Below the pieces are notes generated by a model. It was not told the DNA's origin. It worked only from the letters and a program-made list of their open reading frames with translations, and did not search any database. Below, one piece after another: positions 34,200-43,543 of a DNA stretch of 64,000 bases; position 1 is the stretch's first letter, and each line of letters starts with the position of its first letter. This DNA comes from Verrucomicrobiota bacterium. Lineage in GTDB: Bacteria > Verrucomicrobiota > Verrucomicrobiia > Limisphaerales > UBA1319. The DNA is taken from NCBI GenBank assembly GCA_022711435.1, contig JAKLFB010000014.1:62001-126000 (forward strand), in the 5' to 3' direction. Made by a program: the position numbers and the translations under genes.

Positions 34200-37100
34200 G
34201 CTTGGTCCTCTGCAAAAGCAACCGGATGGAAAAGCTCGTCGAGCGCCTGGTCTCGCGCATCCTCGAGGCGCCTCTGAGCTCGCCGTTCGTCCCGGAGGTG
34301 ATCGTGGTGGAGACCCAGGGCATGGCGCAGTGGCTGAAGCTCGAGCTGGCCAAAGCCATCGGGATCGCTGCGAACATCGAATTCCCGTTCCCCCGGGCAT
34401 TCATCTCCGGCCTGGTCGAGAGCCTGGTGACGGCGGGGGTGCAGGCCGGCCCCATCGAGCCTGACGCGCTGGCATGGCGGGTGATGGGCCAGCTTGACGG
34501 GCTGCGCGGCCAGGCCGGGTTCGAGGAGATTCGGAGCTATCTGGCCGCCTCAGGCGATCCGCGGCGCAAGTTCCAGCTGGCCGAGCGGATCGCGTCCCTG
34601 CTCGATCAATACAGCGTCTATCGTCCCGAATGGATTGCGGCATGGCAGGAGGGCAGGGAATCGTCATGGCAGGCGATCCTGTGGCGGGCGGTGATGACGG
34701 GCGGCCTGGCATGCCAGGGATTGTTCCTGTATGAGCTGATCCATGCGCTCTCGGATCCGGCCTGTGATCGGGCCCGGATCCCGGAGCGGGCGTCTCTTTT
34801 CGTGACGGGCAGCCTTCCGCCGAGCTATCTCGACGTATTCGAGGCCCTGGCCCAGCGGATCTCTGTGCACATGTTCTGGCTCTGCCCGTGCAGCGAGTAT
34901 TGGGGCGACATCGTGACGCCGCGCGAGGCGGCTCGGATCCAGGCGAGAACCGGGGCCGGCAACATCGATCCGCAGGACCTGCACCTGGAGACGATCAACC
35001 CGCTCCTGGCCGCATGCGGAAAGACCGGGCGCGCATTTCAAGATCGGGTCGCCGATCTCCAGGCGATCGAGGGGGACGATTCGCTGTTCGCACCCTCCGC
35101 CAACAACCATCTGCTGGCGCGGATCCAGAACAGCATCCTGGCGCTCGAGGATGCTCCGCCGCCCGCCAAACGGCCGGTGATCTCGAAGGACGATCGGTCC
35201 GTCCAGGTCCACAACTGCCACAGCCCGCTCCGCGAGCTCCAGGTCCTGCGCGACCATCTGCTTGAATGGTTCTCCGCCGATCCGACGCTCTCCCCGCAGG
35301 ATGTGGTGGTGATGATGGCGGATGGGAAGGCCTACGCGCCGTTTGTCAAAGGTGTGTTCGGCAGCGCCGAGCCGGACGTGCCTGCGATCCCGTACGCGAT
35401 CGCCGATCGGGGCGCGCGCGATGAGAGCGCGCTGGTCGGCGGGTGGACGGCGCTTCTGCAGCTCTCCTCGAGCCGGCTCACGGCCACCGAGGTGACCGAT
35501 CTCCTGCAGACGCCTGCCGTCCGCCGCCGGTTCGGCATTGCCGAGGACGAGATCGGGCAGATCCAGCAATGGATCCAGACGGCCTCGATCCGATGGGGGC
35601 GGGACAAGCAGCACCGGGAGCAGCTCGGGCTGCCTCCGTTCGAGGAGCACACATGGGAGCACGGTTGCGGCCGTCTCCTGCTCGGCTACGCGATGGCCGA
35701 TGGCGGGCATGAGGCCGTCTCGGGCCTGATGCCGTGCGAAGGAATCGAGGGAACAGCCACGGATCTCCTCGGGCGGTGGCTGGACTTTCTCCAAACGCTG
35801 TTGGCCGCGATGGACGATCTGGCCAGGGACCGATCCATCGAAGGTTGGGCGGCGGTGCTGAGCCAATGGCTCGATGCGATCTTCCTGCCTGCGCCGGAGG
35901 AGGAGCGCGCGGCCAGCCGAATCCGCCAGGTCCTCGACGCCCTCCGCCAAGAGCAGCGGATCTCCGGCTTCGACGAATCCGTTTCCCTCAAAGTCATCCT
36001 CGAGCGGGTTCTGCCCAGGCTCGAGGAGGAGCCGCCCGGCAGGGCGCACCTGAAAGGCGCAGTCACATTCTGCGGCCTCAATCCGGTCCGCGGCATTCCG
36101 TTTCGGGTGGTCTGTCTGCTCGGGATGCAGGACGGAAGATTCCCGCGCACCCCGACCCCGCCGAGCTTCGATCTCATGGCCCAGCGGCCCCAGCCGGGCG
36201 ATCCGTCCCAGCGCGACGAAGACCGCTACTTGTTCCTGCAGTCGATCCTCTCGGCCAGGGACCGCTTGCACATCAGCTATGTCGGGCAATCGGTCCAGGA
36301 CAACAGCCCGAGGCCGCCGTCGGTCGTCGTCAGCGAGCTCCTCGATTACATCCGCTCCCGCTTCGATTTCGAGCCGCCCACGAACGATCCTGCGCCTCCA
36401 GAGCCCTCTCCATTGGTGGTTGTCCACCGGCTCCACGCATTCAGCCCCGCCTATTACCGCCAGGGCGAAGACGCCGACCCGCGCCTGTTTGGGTACTCGC
36501 CGGCCTTTGCGCGAATCAGCCGGGCGCTCGCCAACCCCGCCGACCGGCCCAAGATAGAGCGGTTCCTGGCCAAGCCCCTGAGCGCCAGCCTGCCGCAATC
36601 CAACGAGGTGACCCTGATCGATCTCCAGCGGTTCTTCCGCAACCCGGCCCGCTCGTTTGTGGAGATCCAGCTTCAGTTCAGGCTGCCGGAAGAGAGCGAG
36701 CTGGCATCGGACGAAGAGCCGTTCTCGCTCGATGCTTTGGCGTCCTACCAGTGCATGCAGGAGATGCTCGAAGCCGGCCTGGCCGGAAAGCCCGCGTCGA
36801 GCGTGCTCGATTCCTGGAGCGGGGCCGGCAAGCTCCCTCCCGGCACGCCCGGCCGCATCCTCGGGAACGCGCTCCTGTCGGAGGCGAACTCCATGACGAG
36901 CCGGGTTCGGACCCTGATCGGCGAGGCGAAGATCGAGAGGATACCGTTCTCGCGCCGGATTGGCGGGTTCACGCTCGAAGGCGAGCTGGCGTGCTACCCG
37001 TCCGGCTTGGTCCAGTGCCGCGCAGCCGATGTCAACCGCGAGAGGAAGGGGGATGCGCATCTCAGGCTCTGGATCGAGCACCTGGTGCTGCAACTTGTCC

Positions 37101-37564
37101 GGCCAAAGGGCGAGCGGAAAAGCTGGCTGTTCGGCAAGGACCAGACATGGGTGTTCAAAGAGGCGCCTGATGCGGAGTCGATCCTGGGCGATCTGCTCGA
37201 GCTGTATGCGGAGGGCATGGGCAGACCGTTGCCGTTCTTCCCCCGAACGGCGTTCGCCTATGCACTGGCCCGCGCGCGCGATCCAGAGAAACCGCCCGAA
37301 GAATCGGCGCTGCATGCGTGGGAAGGCAGCGAGTTCGCGCAAGGGGAAAGAGAGGATCCCTATTTCGACCTCTGTTTCCGGAACGATTCCATTCCGCTGG
37401 GCGAGGATTTCCAAAAAATCGCATGGCAAATCGTTGCGCCTATTCTCGATCACCAGGCCATGGAGGCAAAGAAGGAAGCAACAAAACCAAAGGGGAAAAC
37501 GAAGCCTGATGGCATCGGGGCGCCGAGCCGAGCGAAAAAGCGGAAGGGCGACATGCCATTATGA
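34196..37564 (+). CDS. recC: Exodeoxyribonuclease V gamma subunit RecC
   Basis: 1122 residues from the ATG at 34196, the same length as E. coli RecC. This start is preferred because the next residues (LVLCKSNRMEKLVERL) match the RecC start (HSNR...) and an AGGAAGG lies about 16 bases upstream; the longer frame from 34010 is unconserved. Seen features: VVETQGMAQWLKLELA, IAANIEFPFPRAFI, the central helicase-like domain with GMQDGRFPR, and the C-terminal part with LIDLQRFFRNPARSF. RecC recognises Chi in the RecBCD complex, with inactivated helicase and nuclease folds. Its stop overlaps recB by 4 bases (ATGA). Confidence 0.95.
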   Translation: MSLVLCKSNRMEKLVERLVSRILEAPLSSPFVPEVIVVETQGMAQWLKLELAKAIGIAANIEFPFPRAFISGLVESLVTAGVQAGPIEPDALAWRVMGQLDGLRGQAGFEEIRSYLAASGDPRRKFQLAERIASLLDQYSVYRPEWIAAWQEGRESSWQAILWRAVMTGGLACQGLFLYELIHALSDPACDRARIPERASLFVTGSLPPSYLDVFEALAQRISVHMFWLCPCSEYWGDIVTPREAARIQARTGAGNIDPQDLHLETINPLLAACGKTGRAFQDRVADLQAIEGDDSLFAPSANNHLLARIQNSILALEDAPPPAKRPVISKDDRSVQVHNCHSPLRELQVLRDHLLEWFSADPTLSPQDVVVMMADGKAYAPFVKGVFGSAEPDVPAIPYAIADRGARDESALVGGWTALLQLSSSRLTATEVTDLLQTPAVRRRFGIAEDEIGQIQQWIQTASIRWGRDKQHREQLGLPPFEEHTWEHGCGRLLLGYAMADGGHEAVSGLMPCEGIEGTATDLLGRWLDFLQTLLAAMDDLARDRSIEGWAAVLSQWLDAIFLPAPEEERAASRIRQVLDALRQEQRISGFDESVSLKVILERVLPRLEEEPPGRAHLKGAVTFCGLNPVRGIPFRVVCLLGMQDGRFPRTPTPPSFDLMAQRPQPGDPSQRDEDRYLFLQSILSARDRLHISYVGQSVQDNSPRPPSVVVSELLDYIRSRFDFEPPTNDPAPPEPSPLVVVHRLHAFSPAYYRQGEDADPRLFGYSPAFARISRALANPADRPKIERFLAKPLSASLPQSNEVTLIDLQRFFRNPARSFVEIQLQFRLPEESELASDEEPFSLDALASYQCMQEMLEAGLAGKPASSVLDSWSGAGKLPPGTPGRILGNALLSEANSMTSRVRTLIGEAKIERIPFSRRIGGFTLEGELACYPSGLVQCRAADVNRERKGDAHLRLWIEHLVLQLVRPKGERKSWLFGKDQTWVFKEAPDAESILGDLLELYAEGMGRPLPFFPRTAFAYALARARDPEKPPEESALHAWEGSEFAQGEREDPYFDLCFRNDSIPLGEDFQKIAWQIVAPILDHQAMEAKKEATKPKGKTKPDGIGAPSRAKKRKGDMPL

Positions 37565-40500
37565 ACTTCAATCTCGTAGAAAGCGAGCTGAAGAAGGGTG
37601 TGCAGTGCCTGGAGGCGAGCGCCGGGACGGGCAAGACCTACACCCTGGCGGGGCTCTTCCTCCGGCTGATGCTCGAGGAGAATGTCCCCGCGCAGAAAAT
37701 CCTGGTCGTGACGTTCACGAACGCCGCGACCGCCGAGCTGCGCGACCGGGTCCGCGGCCGGCTCCGCCAGGCGCTGTCGGCCCTCGAGGGCCAGGAAACC
37801 GAGGACGATCTCCTGCGCAAGCTTACAAACCGGATCGGACCGCAGCGGGGCAAGGCGATCGCATCGTTGCGGAGCGCCCTCGAGGTGTTCGACCTGGTCT
37901 CCATTTTCACGATCCACGGCTTCTGCCAGCGCACGCTCCGGGAGAACGCCTTCGAGAGCGGCATCCTCTTCGACACGGAGCTCATTGCTGACCAGAGAGA
38001 CCTGATCCGCCAGGCCGCCGCCGACTTCTGTCGGAACCATCTGTATCGGAGCGATGAATGGATGGCCAGCCTCAGCCTGCATCTCCATTTCAACCCCGAC
38101 GCCTTTTCGCGAATTCTCCAGCAGTATCTAACGCATCCGGACCTCGATCTGGCGATGCCCGCGTCCACACGGCCGGCGGATGTGGCTGGCCAGGCCATTG
38201 GCGATGAGATCAAGAAGCTCGAGGATGCATGGAAGGCGCCCGACGGCCGGCGAGCCGGCCTGAACAACTTCTTCCGCCGCGAGCCCAAATGGGCAGTTGG
38301 CGACCACGGCAAACCGGAAATCGTGGATCTGCATGCGGGCTGCCTGGAGGCCGGCCTCGAACGCAAATCCCTCTCACCCGGTTTCTGGGAGGCAGTCCGC
38401 TTCTTCTCGAGGCCGGCGATCGAGAAAGACCAGTCCAAGGTCAACCCGATGCCTCATCCATGTCCGGGCATATTGGATTCGTGCGATTGCCTCACGGGTC
38501 TTGTTGCGGAATACGCCACCGCGCAGCGCGCGGCCTTTTTGCGAGGGGCAGTCCAGGCGCTGGCGCGGGCCAAGCAGGACGCCAAGCAGCAATCGTATGA
38601 CGACCTGATCCGCCGCCTGGCCGACGCCCTCGATGGCGATTCCGGCCAGGCGCTCGCCGGCTCGATTCGAGCCAGATATCGCGCGGCCCTCATCGACGAG
38701 TCTCAGGATACCGATCCCCTCCAGTGGAAGATCTTCCGCGCGGTGTTCGGATCGGGCACGCATCATTGGCTCTACTTGATTGGCGATCCCAAGCAGGCGA
38801 TCTATGCCTTCCGCGGGGCGGACGTGGACGCCTATCTGGAGGCGGCGCATGAAGCTCGAGATCGATACACGCTGGGCACCAACTGGCGGTCGGAACCGGG
38901 CCTGGTGCGGGGTGTGAACGCCCTGTTCTCGAGCGCAAGCGTGCCGTTCATCAATGACAAGATAATCTTTCAGCCTGTCGATCCGAAGCGGAACAAGGAC
39001 AGCGCGACCATGCAGTTCCCTGACGGCCCCCGGCCGCCATTCCAGGTCTGGTGCTGGGAAGGCACCAATGGCACGGTCGCGCTCAAGGAGGCCCAGCAGA
39101 AGGTGCCTGCCAGCGTCGCCGCCGAGATCGAGCGGCTCTTGAGCGGCCCGGACCGCCTGGGCGGCCGCGCGCTCCGGCCCCATGACATCGCCGTCCTGGT
39201 GGAGTCGCACCGGCAGGCTGGATGGATCCAGTCCGCCCTGCGCAACCTCGGCATCCCCAGCGTCGAGCAGGCCGTGGCAAGCGTGTTCGATTCCGACCAG
39301 GCCCGAGAGATCCTCTGGATCCTCTCCGCCATTCTCGCCCCCGGCCGGGAATCGGCCGTCAAAGCCGCGATGACGACCGACATCCTCGGCCTCAACGGGA
39401 CCGAGCTCCATTCGCTGGTCTCGGACGAATCCGAATGGCAAAGGCGCCTGCACATCTTCGCGCGATACCGCGAGGCGTGGGAGCAAGACGGTTTCTTCTC
39501 GATGTTCATGGACCTGCTGCGGGAGGAGCACGCGATCGACAAACTGCTGCGGCATCCGGACGCCGAGCGGCGGATCACGAACCTGCTTCACATCGCCGAA
39601 CTGCTCCAGAGCGCCTGCCAGACGGATCATCTGGGCCCGGCCCGGCTCGTCCAGTGGCTCCAGGAAAGGCGCAGCGACAATGCGTCCGCCGCGGAGGAGT
39701 ACCAGCTGCGGCTCGAAAGCGACGAGGATGCCGTCCAGATCGTCACCATCCACCGCGCCAAAGGTCTCGAATACCCCGTTGTGTTTTGCCCCTTCGTCGC
39801 CGAAGACGCGAAGCCGAAGCCGCTCAAGGCCGGGGGGCGCAACGTCATGGACGCCGTCCTCTACCACGATCCCGGGAGCGGCAGGTTGAGCTGGGACATC
39901 GGCACGCCGGCCGGCCCCGATCGCAGCCGGCTGGCCGCCCGGGAGCGGCTCGCCGAACGAGTGCGGCTCCTCTACGTCGCCTTGACCCGCGCGCGCAACC
40001 GCTGCTACCTCGTCAGCGCCCGCTACCAGAACGCGCCTTCCACCGCCCTCGCCTGGCTGCTGCGCCGGTTTGTGGGTGTGCCGGGCGACCTGATCGACGC
40101 CTTGAAGAACGATGGGCAGCCCGGCGCCTGGACCGCCCGATGGCGCGAGATCGCCGCCAAGTCCGAATGCAAAGGGAATTCAGGGATCGCCGTCGATGGC
40201 CTCCCAACCGATCCGGGAAAGCGATGGAGCCCGCCGGGAATCGGCTGCGGTGTGATGAAGGCCAGGTCTTGCGCGAGAGAGATGATCGGACTTTCCTGGA
40301 GCCTGTCGAGCTTCTCCCAGCTCGCCCGCCAAACCGCCGACCGGCTCGGCATCGAAAGCGATGAAGGCCTGCCCGATCACGACGAGGCGGCTGCGGCGGA
40401 TCCGCTCGAGGCGGCCGCTATCGAGCCCGAGGAGACGGCGACAGGCATTTTCGCCCTGCCCCCCGGCGCCCGGACAGGCGACTGCCTGCACCGGATCCTG

Positions 40501-41193
40501 GAGCGGTTCGATTTCCAGAAACCGGTGGACGACGACGCCCGGATCGAGGTGCGCCGCCAGCTCGAAGCATCGCATCTCTGGGATCCATCGCATGCCGATG
40601 CGATTGCCGACCTGCTCGAGCGCGTGCGCGCCGCTCCCCTGGACCCCGGCGATCCGAACCTGACCTTGAGATGCGTGCCGCCGCGCCAGCGGCAGACGGA
40701 GATGGAGTTTCAATTCCCCTCGGCCCGGCTGGATGCCCGGCAGATCCTCCGCCTGATCCGCGGCCAGGATCGCGCGGCCGCACCGGCCGGCCGGCCGGCA
40801 GCGGCGTCGCCCGACGCCAGCCTGGGCTCGTTCCTGAAGGGCTACATCGATCTCATCTTCATGTTCAACGGCCGATACCATATCGTGGACTGGAAATCCA
40901 ACCTGCTGGGCTATCGCACCTCGGACTACGCGCGGGCAGCCATGAAGGCCGAGGTCGAGAAGAGCTTTTACGATCTCCAATACCACATCTACACCGTCGC
41001 CCTTGACAAGTTCCTCCGCCGGCGATTGCCCGGCTACGACTATGAACGGCACTTCGGCGGGGTCCATTACATCTTCGTGCGAGGGCTGGAGCCGGCCCGG
41101 GCCGACCTGGGCCTGTTCCACGACCGGCCGCCCCGCGAGCGGATCAAGCGCCTGTCAGCCCTGCTCAGCCCTGCCGAGGAGGAACGGCCATGA
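37561..41193 (+). CDS. recB: Exodeoxyribonuclease V beta subunit RecB
   Basis: 1210 residues. Walker A is ASAGTGKT in ECLEASAGTGKTYTL-type context, motif II IDESQDTD, motif III GDPKQAIYAFRGAD, motif V-like TIHRAKGLEYPVVF and motif VI ALTRARNRCYL, giving a 3'-5' SF1 helicase. The last 350 residues hold the RecB nuclease with GYIDLIFMFNGRYHIVDWKSN, containing both the catalytic Asp of GYIDL and the DWK motif (usually DYK). So helicase and nuclease both look intact. RecBCD degrades and resects double-strand ends for recombination. Overlaps recC and recD by 4 bases each, an operon with coupled translation. Confidence 0.96.
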   Translation: MNFNLVESELKKGVQCLEASAGTGKTYTLAGLFLRLMLEENVPAQKILVVTFTNAATAELRDRVRGRLRQALSALEGQETEDDLLRKLTNRIGPQRGKAIASLRSALEVFDLVSIFTIHGFCQRTLRENAFESGILFDTELIADQRDLIRQAAADFCRNHLYRSDEWMASLSLHLHFNPDAFSRILQQYLTHPDLDLAMPASTRPADVAGQAIGDEIKKLEDAWKAPDGRRAGLNNFFRREPKWAVGDHGKPEIVDLHAGCLEAGLERKSLSPGFWEAVRFFSRPAIEKDQSKVNPMPHPCPGILDSCDCLTGLVAEYATAQRAAFLRGAVQALARAKQDAKQQSYDDLIRRLADALDGDSGQALAGSIRARYRAALIDESQDTDPLQWKIFRAVFGSGTHHWLYLIGDPKQAIYAFRGADVDAYLEAAHEARDRYTLGTNWRSEPGLVRGVNALFSSASVPFINDKIIFQPVDPKRNKDSATMQFPDGPRPPFQVWCWEGTNGTVALKEAQQKVPASVAAEIERLLSGPDRLGGRALRPHDIAVLVESHRQAGWIQSALRNLGIPSVEQAVASVFDSDQAREILWILSAILAPGRESAVKAAMTTDILGLNGTELHSLVSDESEWQRRLHIFARYREAWEQDGFFSMFMDLLREEHAIDKLLRHPDAERRITNLLHIAELLQSACQTDHLGPARLVQWLQERRSDNASAAEEYQLRLESDEDAVQIVTIHRAKGLEYPVVFCPFVAEDAKPKPLKAGGRNVMDAVLYHDPGSGRLSWDIGTPAGPDRSRLAARERLAERVRLLYVALTRARNRCYLVSARYQNAPSTALAWLLRRFVGVPGDLIDALKNDGQPGAWTARWREIAAKSECKGNSGIAVDGLPTDPGKRWSPPGIGCGVMKARSCAREMIGLSWSLSSFSQLARQTADRLGIESDEGLPDHDEAAAADPLEAAAIEPEETATGIFALPPGARTGDCLHRILERFDFQKPVDDDARIEVRRQLEASHLWDPSHADAIADLLERVRAAPLDPGDPNLTLRCVPPRQRQTEMEFQFPSARLDARQILRLIRGQDRAAAPAGRPAAASPDASLGSFLKGYIDLIFMFNGRYHIVDWKSNLLGYRTSDYARAAMKAEVEKSFYDLQYHIYTVALDKFLRRRLPGYDYERHFGGVHYIFVRGLEPARADLGLFHDRPPRERIKRLSALLSPAEEERP

Positions 41194-43193
41194 GCGCAAC
41201 CCTCGCCTCACGGGACGATCTGCTCGGCAGCGACTGGCTCCATCCGATCGACCGGCATTTCTCGGGCCTGATGCGGCGGCTCGCCGGTCGGGACGCGCCG
41301 GGGCTGGCGCTGGCGGCGGCGCTGGCGAGCCGGCAGCTTGCCGACGGGCACTCGTGCGTCTGTCTGGCCGATTTTGCCGGCCGCCCATTGCCAGGCGGCA
41401 AGGCCTCGGGCCCGGCCATCGTCTGCCCGCCGCTCGAGCAATGGGAGGAATCGCTTCGAGCCAACGCGCTGGTCGGAGGCCCGGGCGAATTCAAACCCCT
41501 GATCCTCGACGGCTCGGGCCGGCTCTACCTGCACCGCTACTGGCAATATGAGCAGGCGATCGCCCAGGATCTGCGCCAGCGATGCCAGCAGCCGCCTTTC
41601 GACCTGGACCGCGAGGCGATCCGGTACAGCCTCAAGCAGCTCTTCCCCGCCGCCAACCCAGAGCCGAACTGGCAGAAGATCGCCGCTTTCACCGCGGTTC
41701 GCCAGCCCTTCTCGATCATCACCGGCGGCCCCGGAACGGGCAAGACATGGGCCATTGCCGCCGTACTGGCGGTCCTGCTCGATCAGCCCGGCTCCGAGAC
41801 GCTCAGCATCCGGCTGGCCGCCCCCACCGGAAAAGCCGCCGCCCGCCTGCAGGAATCGCTGGCGCGCTCGCTCGATCAGCTTGCATGCGCTCCGGAGGTG
41901 AAAGGGCGGCTGCAGGCGATGGGCCTGGGCACCACCATCCATCGGCTGCTGGAGGCCAACCCCCGATCGGCCGGCTTCCGGTATCATCGGGACCATCCGT
42001 TGCCGGCCCAGGTGCTCGTGATCGACGAGGCCAGCATGGTCAGCCTGTCGCTCATGGCCCGCCTGCTGGCCGCGTTCGGGAAGTGCGGCACCCGGCTGGT
42101 ACTGGTCGGCGACAAGGACCAGCTGCCGTCGGTCGATCCCGGAGCCGTCCTGGGCGACCTTGGCCGAGCAGCATCCGTCAACCGGTTCAGCAGCCCGTTC
42201 GTCGAAGAGTACCGGCGATGCACTGGCGAGACCCTCGATGCGGCCGGCGACGCAGGAGGGCCGGCTGGCAATCCCCTGCGCGATGCCGTGGTCCAGCTCC
42301 AGGTCAATTACCGGTCCGGCGACGCCGCCGTCCTCAACTCCGTCAGCGCGCGGGTCAATGCCGGCGACCATGTCAAAGTCTGCCGGCTGCTCCAGGAAGC
42401 GGGCCCCGGCGGATCCCCCATCGCCTGGCAATCCCCCCATGAGCCTCCCCACCGCCCGCTGCGCGACGGAGCGCAGGGAGAGGCCCGATCCCTCGATTCA
42501 GGAGGCCAGCGCGCAAGTCCGCGCCCCGAAGGCGCCCCCCCCGATCCGCTCGCGATCCGAAAAGCAATCCGAGACCTCGTGGCCGAGCATTACGCCCCGG
42601 CCCTCGAGGCTGCCTCGCCAGAAAAGGCCATCGAGAGCCTCTCCCGCTTTCGGATCCTTTGCGCCGTGCGCGAAGGGCCGTTTGGTTGGATCGCTTTGAA
42701 TCGTGCGGTCGAGGCCGTCCTGGCCGAAGCTTTGCCCCATCTGGCACCCCGGATCCGGCTGGGCGCCTACCCGGGAAAACCGGTCATGGTCACCGCCAAC
42801 AACTACGCCCTCTTGCTCTACAACGGCGACACCGGCGTCTGCTGGACCGCGGATAACGGGGCGTCGCTCTTCCATTTCCCCGACGAGAAAGGCAGGCTCC
42901 GGGCGATCGCCCGGGAGCGGTTGCCCGAGTGCGAGACCGCCTACGCCATGACGATCCATAAGAGCCAGGGATCCGAGTTCGACCACGTCCTGATCGTGCT
43001 GCCCGAGACCGACAGCCCCCTGCTGACGCGCGAGCTGGTGTATACCGGGCTGACCCGCGCGAAGAAATCGGCGCGCCTGCTGTGCGGCCAGGCGCTGCTG
43101 TCCGAAGCGATTCAGAGGACGGCCCAGCGCAGGTCGGGCCTGGCGGAGGCGCTCGGAGCTCTGCCAGGCTGCAAGCCGTTAGCTGAGCCGTAG
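41190..43193 (+). CDS. recD: Exodeoxyribonuclease V alpha subunit RecD
   Basis: 667 residues. Walker A is GGPGTGKTWAIAAVLAV near residue 178-185, motif II VIDEASMVSL, GDKDQLPSVDPGAVLGDL, and late motifs AMTIHKSQGSEFDHVLIVLP and VYTGLTRAKKSARL, giving the 5'-3' SF1B helicase of RecBCD. Compared with E. coli RecD there is a polar, low-complexity stretch of about 35 extra residues around nt 42430-42545 (PHRPLRDGAQGEARSLDSG...) in the middle of the chain. The TAG stop at 43191 is also the first three bases of an inverted-repeat arm, so a repeat insertion defined the present 3' end. Confidence 0.95.
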   Translation: MSATLASRDDLLGSDWLHPIDRHFSGLMRRLAGRDAPGLALAAALASRQLADGHSCVCLADFAGRPLPGGKASGPAIVCPPLEQWEESLRANALVGGPGEFKPLILDGSGRLYLHRYWQYEQAIAQDLRQRCQQPPFDLDREAIRYSLKQLFPAANPEPNWQKIAAFTAVRQPFSIITGGPGTGKTWAIAAVLAVLLDQPGSETLSIRLAAPTGKAAARLQESLARSLDQLACAPEVKGRLQAMGLGTTIHRLLEANPRSAGFRYHRDHPLPAQVLVIDEASMVSLSLMARLLAAFGKCGTRLVLVGDKDQLPSVDPGAVLGDLGRAASVNRFSSPFVEEYRRCTGETLDAAGDAGGPAGNPLRDAVVQLQVNYRSGDAAVLNSVSARVNAGDHVKVCRLLQEAGPGGSPIAWQSPHEPPHRPLRDGAQGEARSLDSGGQRASPRPEGAPPDPLAIRKAIRDLVAEHYAPALEAASPEKAIESLSRFRILCAVREGPFGWIALNRAVEAVLAEALPHLAPRIRLGAYPGKPVMVTANNYALLLYNGDTGVCWTADNGASLFHFPDEKGRLRAIARERLPECETAYAMTIHKSQGSEFDHVLIVLPETDSPLLTRELVYTGLTRAKKSARLLCGQALLSEAIQRTAQRRSGLAEALGALPGCKPLAEP

Positions 43194-43266
43194 GGCGGCC
43201 ACTCCGTGGGCGCCGCATCGATGGCTGCAAGCTCACAACTCGGCGCGCAGCGGAGTGCGCGCCCTA
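43191..43266. repeat. Inverted-repeat element at the recD stop
   Basis: Left arm TAGGGCGGCCACTCCG (43191-43206) and right arm CGGAGTGCGCGCCCTA (43251-43266) match at 14 of 16 positions as an inverted repeat with a 44-base interior. The left arm contains the recD stop codon. The size and the CACTCC/GGAGTG arm core resemble the 75-bp family at 9627 and 43332, but the interior differs. Confidence 0.6.
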
Positions 43267-43271
43267 CCTGT

Positions 43272-43308
43272 CCGAGGGCAAGGGCATCACAATTTCCGCG
43301 TCGTTTCG
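43272..43308 (+). repeat. 37-base dispersed repeat, copy A
   Basis: Begins CCGAGGGCAAGGGCATCA, then the AATTTCCGCGTC core and TTTCG. It matches the inverse of 58333-58369 at about 34 of 37 positions. It sits directly before the IR element at 43332. Confidence 0.65.
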
Positions 43309-43331
43309 CGTGGTCCGCGGAAAGCGGCAGA

Positions 43332-43410
43332 GGACTGCCGCACTCCACGAGGCTGGCGCCCATTCGGACACGCCCTCGCTGCGCGCGAAGCGTCTTGGAG
43401 TGCGGCCTGC
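43332..43410. repeat. IR-bounded dispersed repeat, copy 3
   Basis: Perfect 10-bp inverted arms CCGCACTCCA (43338-43347) and TGGAGTGCGG (43396-43405) around a 48-base interior. The clearest of the three copies. It is flanked by other repeats in the recD-RND gap. Confidence 0.7.
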
Positions 43411-43543
43411 CTGCGCCGCCGCGGCAGGCAGGCAGCCCCCTGCCGCCTTGGATCACCCGGGCCAGCCTGCGCATCCCCGCATCCAGGGTCAGATCCGCGG
43501 CTTACAGCTGGATGCCTCTTCTTCAGGCAGCAGATCGGCCGGA

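Larger units (their letters stand above)
43194..43543. other. Repeat-filled region between recD and the RND pump gene
   Basis: 350 bases between two convergent gene ends. It is almost entirely repeat-derived: the IR element at 43191-43266, the 37-base repeat at 43272-43308, and the IR-bounded element at 43332-43410, followed by a run with CAGGCAGGCAG. No gene is supported in it and no T-run terminator is seen. Confidence 0.6.
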
